Shown one piece after another: positions 34,022 to 37,672 of a DNA stretch of 37,672 nucleotides. Location: assembly GCA_017985015.1 (NCBI GenBank), contig JAGNYI010000029.1, forward strand, positions 1 through 37,672, in the 5' to 3' direction. How positions within the stretch are numbered: position 1 is the stretch's first letter; the number at the start of each line of letters is the position of its first letter. The notes beneath the pieces are model-generated. The model searched no databases. It saw only the letters and a list, made by a program, of their open reading frames with translations, and was not told the DNA's origin. The stretch is from Giesbergeria sp. (GTDB taxonomy: Bacteria; Pseudomonadota; Gammaproteobacteria; Burkholderiales; Burkholderiaceae_C). A program made the position numbers and the translations under genes.

Positions 34022-34107
34022 GCAGCTATCAAACAAGAAACTACTGTTTTGATAGCTGCTTTCGCTTGATGGATAAGCGCTGGAGGCCTATTTGGCTTGA
34101 AATTTCA
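34022..34107 (+). repeat. Dispersed palindromic repeat, copy 5, with long hairpin arm
   Basis: GCAGCTATCAAA (34022-34033) is the exact reverse complement of TTTGATAGCTGC (34048-34059), giving a 12-bp stem with a 14-base loop. The family core then follows: TTCGCTTGATGGATAAGCG, CTGGAGGCC and TATTTGGCTTGAAATTT. This is the most complete copy. It lies after the aldehyde dehydrogenase stop and may act as a transcript end-structure. Confidence 0.85.
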
Positions 34108-34157
34108 GCGCCTATCCAAGGCTTAGGGCGCACACAGGGTGCGCCTGTGCCGCGCTC

Positions 34158-34163
34158 TATAAT
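34158..34163 (+). promoter_or_regulatory. Consensus -10 box of the tRNA-Gly gene
   Basis: A perfect TATAAT lies 10 bases before the tRNA 5' end. The region 17 bases upstream (CAGGGT) is a poor -35 box, so strength is uncertain. Confidence 0.6.
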
Positions 34164-34173
34164 CCACGCCTTC

Positions 34174-34247
34174 GCGGGTGTAGTTCAATGGTAGAACGGC
34201 AGCTTCCCAAGCTTCATACGAGGGTTCGATTCCCTTCACCCGCTCCA
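34174..34247 (+). tRNA. tRNA-Gly (anticodon CCC)
   Basis: A 74-base tRNA with encoded CCA. The acceptor stem GCGGGTG pairs with CACCCGC. The D arm is GTTC-AATGGTA-GAAC, the T arm GAGGG-TTCGATT-CCCTT, and the anticodon loop TTCCCAA places CCC at positions 34-36, reading the Gly codon GGG. The anticodon stem as written (GCAGC against GCTTC) has one C-T mismatch at pair 28-42. Confidence 0.95.
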
Positions 34248-34268
34248 GTTCTCAAGCGTCTGGCCAGC

Positions 34269-35435
34269 ATGGCCCTCTGCGCGCTGCTGGGTTGGAACCA
34301 CGCTGCCTCGGCGCAGCCCACGGACAGCAAGCCCGTGGTGGCGGTGCTCCAGCCAAACGCTGTCCCTTTCTCCGACGCCTTGCTGCGCAGCCTCAAGCTC
34401 CCACCGGGCTTTGAGATTTCCGTCTTCGCCCAGGGCCTGGGCAATGTGCGCTGGATGCAGGTAGCGGCCAATGGCGATGTGTACGCCAGCCTGCGCAGCC
34501 AGGGCGAGGTGCTGCTGCTGCGCGACACCGATGGCGATGGCGTGGCCGATGTGCAGAAAACCGTGGCCCGCATCGCGCGCGTGCACGGGCTGCTGCTGCA
34601 CGCCGGCAAGCTCTACATGGTGTCAGACCGGGCGCTGGACGTGGCCGACGTGCAGAGCGAAGGCACCCTGTCCGCGCCCCGTCGCTTGTTGAACGACCTG
34701 CCCGAGGGCGGCAACCACCCGCGCCGCACGCTGGGCATGGGGCCAGACGGCTGGCTGTATCTGAGTGTGGGCTCCACCTGCAACAACTGCCTTGAGGCCA
34801 ACCCCGAAAACGCCACCCTGCTGCGCCTGCGGCCCGACGGTACGCAGCGCGAGATCGTTGCCCGTGGCCTGCGCAACACCATGGGCTTTGCCTGGCAGCC
34901 GGTGACGGGGCAGCTCTACGGCTTTGACCACGGTTCGGACCTGCGCGGCGACGACCAGCCGCCCGAAGAGCTCAACGCCATCGTGCAAGGCAAGCACTAC
35001 GGCTGGCCCTGGTGCCTGGGCGCGCGGGTGCCCGACCCGGTGCAGGCGCAAAACCCGCCGGGCACCAGCAAGCAGGCGTTTTGCCCGAGCACGCAGGCGC
35101 CAGCCGCCACCTATACGGCCCATTCGGCGCCGATCGGTTTTGTCTTCTACACCGGCACGCAGTTTCCCAAGGCCTACCAGGGCGATGGCTTTGTCGCCAT
35201 GCGCGGTTCCTGGAACCGCTCCAAGCCCAGCGGCTACCGCGTGCTGCGCGTGCGCTTCGGCGCCGATGGCAAGCCCACAGGCATGGAAGACTTCGTCACC
35301 GGCTGGCTGCTGGACACCCAGCCGCCCACGCAGTTCGGCCGCATCGCGGGCCTCGCCGTGGCGCCGGACGGCTCGCTACTCATCGCCGAAGACCAGAACG
35401 GCGTGATTTACCGCGTTCGCTACACCGGCCGCTAA
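34269..35435 (+). CDS. Exported sorbosone-dehydrogenase-like PQQ-type beta-propeller protein
   Basis: A protein of about 388 residues in the glucose/sorbosone dehydrogenase (GSDH/YliI) fold. Typical segments are LPPGFEISVFAQGLGNVRWMQVA, DTDGDGVAD, HGLLLHAGKLYMVSD, GGNHPRRTLGMGPDGWLYLSVGS, GLRNTMGFAWQPVTGQLYGF and DHGSDLRGDDQPPEELN. Members may use PQQ to oxidise sugars in the periplasm, though many are uncharacterised. A Cys pair (CNNC) may be disulfide-bonded. The start is uncertain: ATG at 34269 leaves a short hydrophobic leader (MALCALLGWNHAASAQ) without basic residues, while the open frame runs back into the tRNA, where the residues VLKRLAS would supply positive charge but no usable start codon is seen outside the tRNA. 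It may be transcribed with the tRNA. Confidence 0.82.
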   Translation: MALCALLGWNHAASAQPTDSKPVVAVLQPNAVPFSDALLRSLKLPPGFEISVFAQGLGNVRWMQVAANGDVYASLRSQGEVLLLRDTDGDGVADVQKTVARIARVHGLLLHAGKLYMVSDRALDVADVQSEGTLSAPRRLLNDLPEGGNHPRRTLGMGPDGWLYLSVGSTCNNCLEANPENATLLRLRPDGTQREIVARGLRNTMGFAWQPVTGQLYGFDHGSDLRGDDQPPEELNAIVQGKHYGWPWCLGARVPDPVQAQNPPGTSKQAFCPSTQAPAATYTAHSAPIGFVFYTGTQFPKAYQGDGFVAMRGSWNRSKPSGYRVLRVRFGADGKPTGMEDFVTGWLLDTQPPTQFGRIAGLAVAPDGSLLIAEDQNGVIYRVRYTGR

Positions 35436-35493
35436 GCGCCCATCGTTCGCCTACGTGTCAGCGTGCAAAAAGCTGCGCGAGTACCATGTTGGC

Positions 35494-36252
35494 ATGAGCC
35501 GACATCTGACCATCCTCACCGGCGCTTCGCGTGGCATGGGCCTCGCGATGGCGCAGCAACTTCTTCAACCTACCGACACGCTGCTGTGCATCTCGCGCAG
35601 CGAAGCGCCCGCATTGCAGGGCGCTGCCGACACCGCCGGCTGCACGCTGCTGCAATGGCAACACGACCTGGCCGACGGCGCTGGCGCCGCAGAGCGGCTG
35701 CGCGAGTGGCTGCAGCGCAAGTCGCTCGACGATTTTGGCAGCGCCACGCTGATCAACAACGCCGGCGTACTGCCGCGCATTGCACCCCTGTCAGAGAGCG
35801 ACGCCGATGAATTGACCAAGGCCCTGCGCGTCGGGCTTGAAGCGCCCATGCTGCTCACCAGCGCCTTCCTCGGCGAGACCGAGCATTGGCTGGTGCCGCG
35901 CAAGGTGCTGAATATTTCCTCGGGCCTGGGGCGGCGCGCCATGGCGTCGCAGGCGGCGTACTGCGCGGCCAAGGCGGGCATGGACCACTTCACGCGCTGC
36001 GCGGCGCTGGACGAAGCGCAAAAGGCGCACGGCGCCAAGCTGTGCTCGCTGGCGCCGGGCGTCATCGACACCGACATGCAAGTGCAACTGCGCAGCACCG
36101 ACCCGGCGCTGTTTCCCGACGCAGAGAACTTCGCCCAAATGAAAACCACAGGCAGCCTTGCCACACCCGAGGCAGCCGCCGCCCGCGTGCTGGAGTGGCT
36201 TGCGCGCGAAGACTTTGGCCAGCAACCCGTGGCGGATGTGCGCGACGCGTGA
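35494..36252 (+). CDS. Short-chain dehydrogenase/reductase (SDR)
   Basis: A 252-residue classical SDR. The cofactor motif is TGASRGMG (TGxxxGxG) near the N-terminus, then NNAGVLPRIAPL, the catalytic Ser in NISSGLGRRAM, and Y-x3-K in AAYCAAKAG; the SLAPGVIDTDMQ segment is also typical. The residue after the first beta-strand pair (SRSEA) suggests NADP preference. The substrate is unknown; the family resemblance to sepiapterin-reductase-like or benzil-reductase-like SDRs is loose. The ATG at 35494 starts directly before the first strand (RHLTILTG). It is followed by a repeat copy and bktB. Confidence 0.9.
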   Translation: MSRHLTILTGASRGMGLAMAQQLLQPTDTLLCISRSEAPALQGAADTAGCTLLQWQHDLADGAGAAERLREWLQRKSLDDFGSATLINNAGVLPRIAPLSESDADELTKALRVGLEAPMLLTSAFLGETEHWLVPRKVLNISSGLGRRAMASQAAYCAAKAGMDHFTRCAALDEAQKAHGAKLCSLAPGVIDTDMQVQLRSTDPALFPDAENFAQMKTTGSLATPEAAAARVLEWLAREDFGQQPVADVRDA

Positions 36253-36270
36253 TCCATCACTACCAATTCC

Positions 36271-36326
36271 ATAGCTGCTTGCGCATACCAGATAAGCGCT
36301 AGAGCCTCTTTTTACTTAAATTTATT
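36271..36326 (+). repeat. Dispersed palindromic repeat, copy 6
   Basis: Reads ATAGCTGCTTGCGCATACC, AGATAAGCGCTAGAGCCTC, then TTTTTACTTAAATTTATT. It fills most of the gap between the SDR stop and bktB, ending a base or so before the TAGGAG ribosome site, so it is probably part of the bktB leader transcript. Confidence 0.85.
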
Positions 36327-36339
36327 GTAGGAGTCCACC

Positions 36340-37524
36340 ATGTCCCGTGAAGTCGTCGTCGTCAGCGCAGTGCGCACCGCCATTGGTACCTTTGGCGGCA
36401 GCCTGAAGGATGTTCCCCCCACCGAGCTGGGCGCGCTGGTCGTGCGCGAATCGCTCGCGCGGGCCCAAGTCGAGGGCAAGGACGTGGGCCACGTCGTCTT
36501 CGGCCATGTGGTCAACACCGAACCCAAGGACATGTACCTCTCGCGCGTCGCCGCCATCAACGGCGGCTGCGGCGAAGGCACGCCGGCATTCAACGTCAAC
36601 CGCCTGTGCGGTTCGGGCCTGCAGGCCATCGTCAGCGCCAGCCAGGCCATTTTGCTCGGCGACACCGACATTGCCATTGGCGCCGGCGCCGAGAACATGA
36701 GCCGCGCGCCCTACGCCAGCCTGGCTACGCGCTTTGGCGCGCGGATGGGCGATACCAAGCTGATCGACATGATGATGGGCGCGCTGCACGACCCGTTCCA
36801 GAACATCCACATGGGTGTGACGGCCGAGAACATTGCCGCCAAATGGGGCATCACGCGCGAAGACCAGGACAAGCTGGCGGTTGAGAGCCACAACCGCGCC
36901 GAGCGCGCCACACAGAACGGCGTCTTCAAGGACCAGATCGTCCCGGTCACGCTCAAGAGCCGCAAGGGCGACGTGCACTACGCCACCGACGAGCATTTCC
37001 GCCCCGGCGCCACCATGGAAGACTTGGGCAAGCTCAAGCCGGTGTTCCTCAAAGAGAACGGCACGGTGACGGCCGGCAACGCCTCGGGCATCAACGACGC
37101 CGCTGCTGCCGTGGTGCTGATGGAAGCCGCCACCGCCAAGGCGCGTGGGCTCGCGCCGCTGGCACGCCTGGTGGCCTACGCCCATGCCGGCGTAGACCCA
37201 AAATACATGGGCATCGGCCCGGTGCCGGCTACGCAGCTCGCCCTCAAGCGCGCCGGCCTCACGGTGAACGACCTGGACGTCATCGAAGCCAACGAGGCCT
37301 TTGCCGCCCAGGCCTGCGCTGTCACGCGCGACCTGGGGCTGGACCCGGCCAAGGTCAACCCCAACGGCTCGGGCATTTCGCTGGGCCACCCGATTGGCGC
37401 CACGGGTGCGCTGATCACCGTGAAAGCGCTGTACGAACTGCAACGCATTCAGGGCCGCTACGCACTGGTGACGATGTGCATTGGCGGCGGCCAGGGCATT
37501 GCGGCGATCTTCGAACGCGTCTGA
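36340..37524 (+). CDS. bktB: Beta-ketothiolase / acetyl-CoA acetyltransferase BktB
   Basis: A 394-residue biosynthetic-type thiolase. Catalytic residues are C90 (VNRLCGSGLQAI), H350 (GHPIGATGA) and C380 (TMCIGGGQG), with NEAFAAQACAV. It condenses acyl-CoA with acetyl-CoA (or cleaves 3-ketoacyl-CoA), supplying polyhydroxyalkanoate synthesis or fatty-acid breakdown. The start MSREVVVVSAVRTAIGTFGG and several long stretches closely match the Cupriavidus BktB sequence as I remember it, hence the name over PhaA. TAGGAG lies about seven bases before the ATG. It has no pha genes beside it in the window. Confidence 0.94.
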   Translation: MSREVVVVSAVRTAIGTFGGSLKDVPPTELGALVVRESLARAQVEGKDVGHVVFGHVVNTEPKDMYLSRVAAINGGCGEGTPAFNVNRLCGSGLQAIVSASQAILLGDTDIAIGAGAENMSRAPYASLATRFGARMGDTKLIDMMMGALHDPFQNIHMGVTAENIAAKWGITREDQDKLAVESHNRAERATQNGVFKDQIVPVTLKSRKGDVHYATDEHFRPGATMEDLGKLKPVFLKENGTVTAGNASGINDAAAAVVLMEAATAKARGLAPLARLVAYAHAGVDPKYMGIGPVPATQLALKRAGLTVNDLDVIEANEAFAAQACAVTRDLGLDPAKVNPNGSGISLGHPIGATGALITVKALYELQRIQGRYALVTMCIGGGQGIAAIFERV

Positions 37525-37536
37525 CCGCAGCCCTGC

Positions 37537-37672
37537 GTGCCGGTCCGCCCAGCCCCCGACGCGCCGCCCGAGAGCCTGCGCGGCCCGCGCATCATCGCGC
37601 TGGTGGCCTTGCTGGCGGTGCTGGCGCTGCTGTATGCGGCATTTGTCTCGCGCGCCCAGCCGGTGCGCCTCT
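37537..37672 (+). CDS. N-terminal fragment of a membrane-anchored protein (partial)
   Basis: The gene runs off the end of the window; 45 codons are visible from a GTG at 37537. The first 18 residues are Pro/Arg-rich (VPVRPAPDAPPESLRGPR), followed by one strong hydrophobic helix (IIALVALLAVLALLYAAFV) and then SRAQPVRL. This is a typical N-in single-pass anchor leading to an exported domain. It begins 12 bases after bktB. The family cannot be recognised from this much sequence, and the start is tentative because no good ribosome site is seen. Confidence 0.5.
   Translation, partial: MPVRPAPDAPPESLRGPRIIALVALLAVLALLYAAFVSRAQPVRL

Noticed and set aside
34188-34268. Start of the beta-propeller gene inside the tRNA (34188)
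   Set aside because: It would make the tRNA body coding sequence; the ATG at 34269 just after the tRNA is simpler, although its leader is imperfect.
1-37672. CRISPR arrays, insertion sequences, integrases, phage genes, toxin-antitoxin pairs
   Set aside because: None seen: no regularly spaced repeat array, no transposase or integrase motif, and no small paired genes of that kind. The dispersed palindromes are far apart and non-tandem.

Overview
The window is high-GC DNA with dense, mostly operonic genes and no plasmid, phage or IS hallmark. Protein flavour and the dispersed repeat suggest a betaproteobacterium of the order Burkholderiales, probably family Comamonadaceae (Acidovorax/Rhodoferax/Polaromonas-like). 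Indicators are a BktB-type thiolase, an orphan LIV-type binding protein, TRAP transport, and a short palindromic repeat containing AAGCGCTAGAGGCC that I associate with that family. This placement is inference from sequence style, not a search result.

Layout. 1-4.6 kb: the end of a GGDEF protein meets, tail to tail, a very large soluble multi-PAS hybrid histidine kinase with two receiver domains and an Hpt domain. 4.7-6.7 kb (minus strand): PaaI-type thioesterase, a tiny ORF, a glutaredoxin-like protein and the rRNA methyltransferase rlmB. 6.7-11.1 kb: divergent ybbA/tesA, a Lys-rich small protein, a DUF2189-type membrane protein, metC-like cystathionine beta-lyase and a BON-domain lipoprotein. 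11.2-18.5 kb (plus strand): SulP anion transporter, diguanylate cyclase, MinD/FleN-like ATPase, renalase-like FAD protein, gluQ, trmB and a second complete diguanylate cyclase. 18.65-21.3 kb: alaS on the minus strand.

21.4-34.0 kb is the accessory core: a catabolic cluster for trans-4-hydroxy-L-proline. The epimerase (lhpA) makes cis-4-hydroxy-D-proline. A three-subunit D-hydroxyproline dehydrogenase (DadA-like FAD subunit, small 2Fe-2S subunit, FAD/NAD subunit with BFD-type cluster) oxidises it to pyrroline-4-hydroxy-2-carboxylate. A DHDPS-family deaminase (lhpC) converts that to 2-oxoglutarate semialdehyde, and an aldehyde dehydrogenase probably finishes at 2-oxoglutarate. An LDH2-family imine reductase, an orphan LIV-type binding protein, a complete DctPQM TRAP transporter and a FadR-type GntR regulator complete the set. 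Three AT-rich upstream regions in this cluster share TTTCTAA within short inverted repeats, which makes a candidate operator. A terminator-like tandem hairpin sits directly before lhpA.

34.1-37.7 kb: tRNA-Gly(CCC), a sorbosone-dehydrogenase-like beta-propeller protein, an SDR oxidoreductase, bktB thiolase, and the start of a membrane-anchored protein running off the end.

The most unusual signal is a dispersed palindromic repeat of about 56 bp, with six copies in 37 kb. Most copies lie between genes. One is inside gluQ, where it appears to have added about 20 residues in frame, and another supplies the last codons and stop of ybbA. No stretch above about 300 bases lacks a gene.
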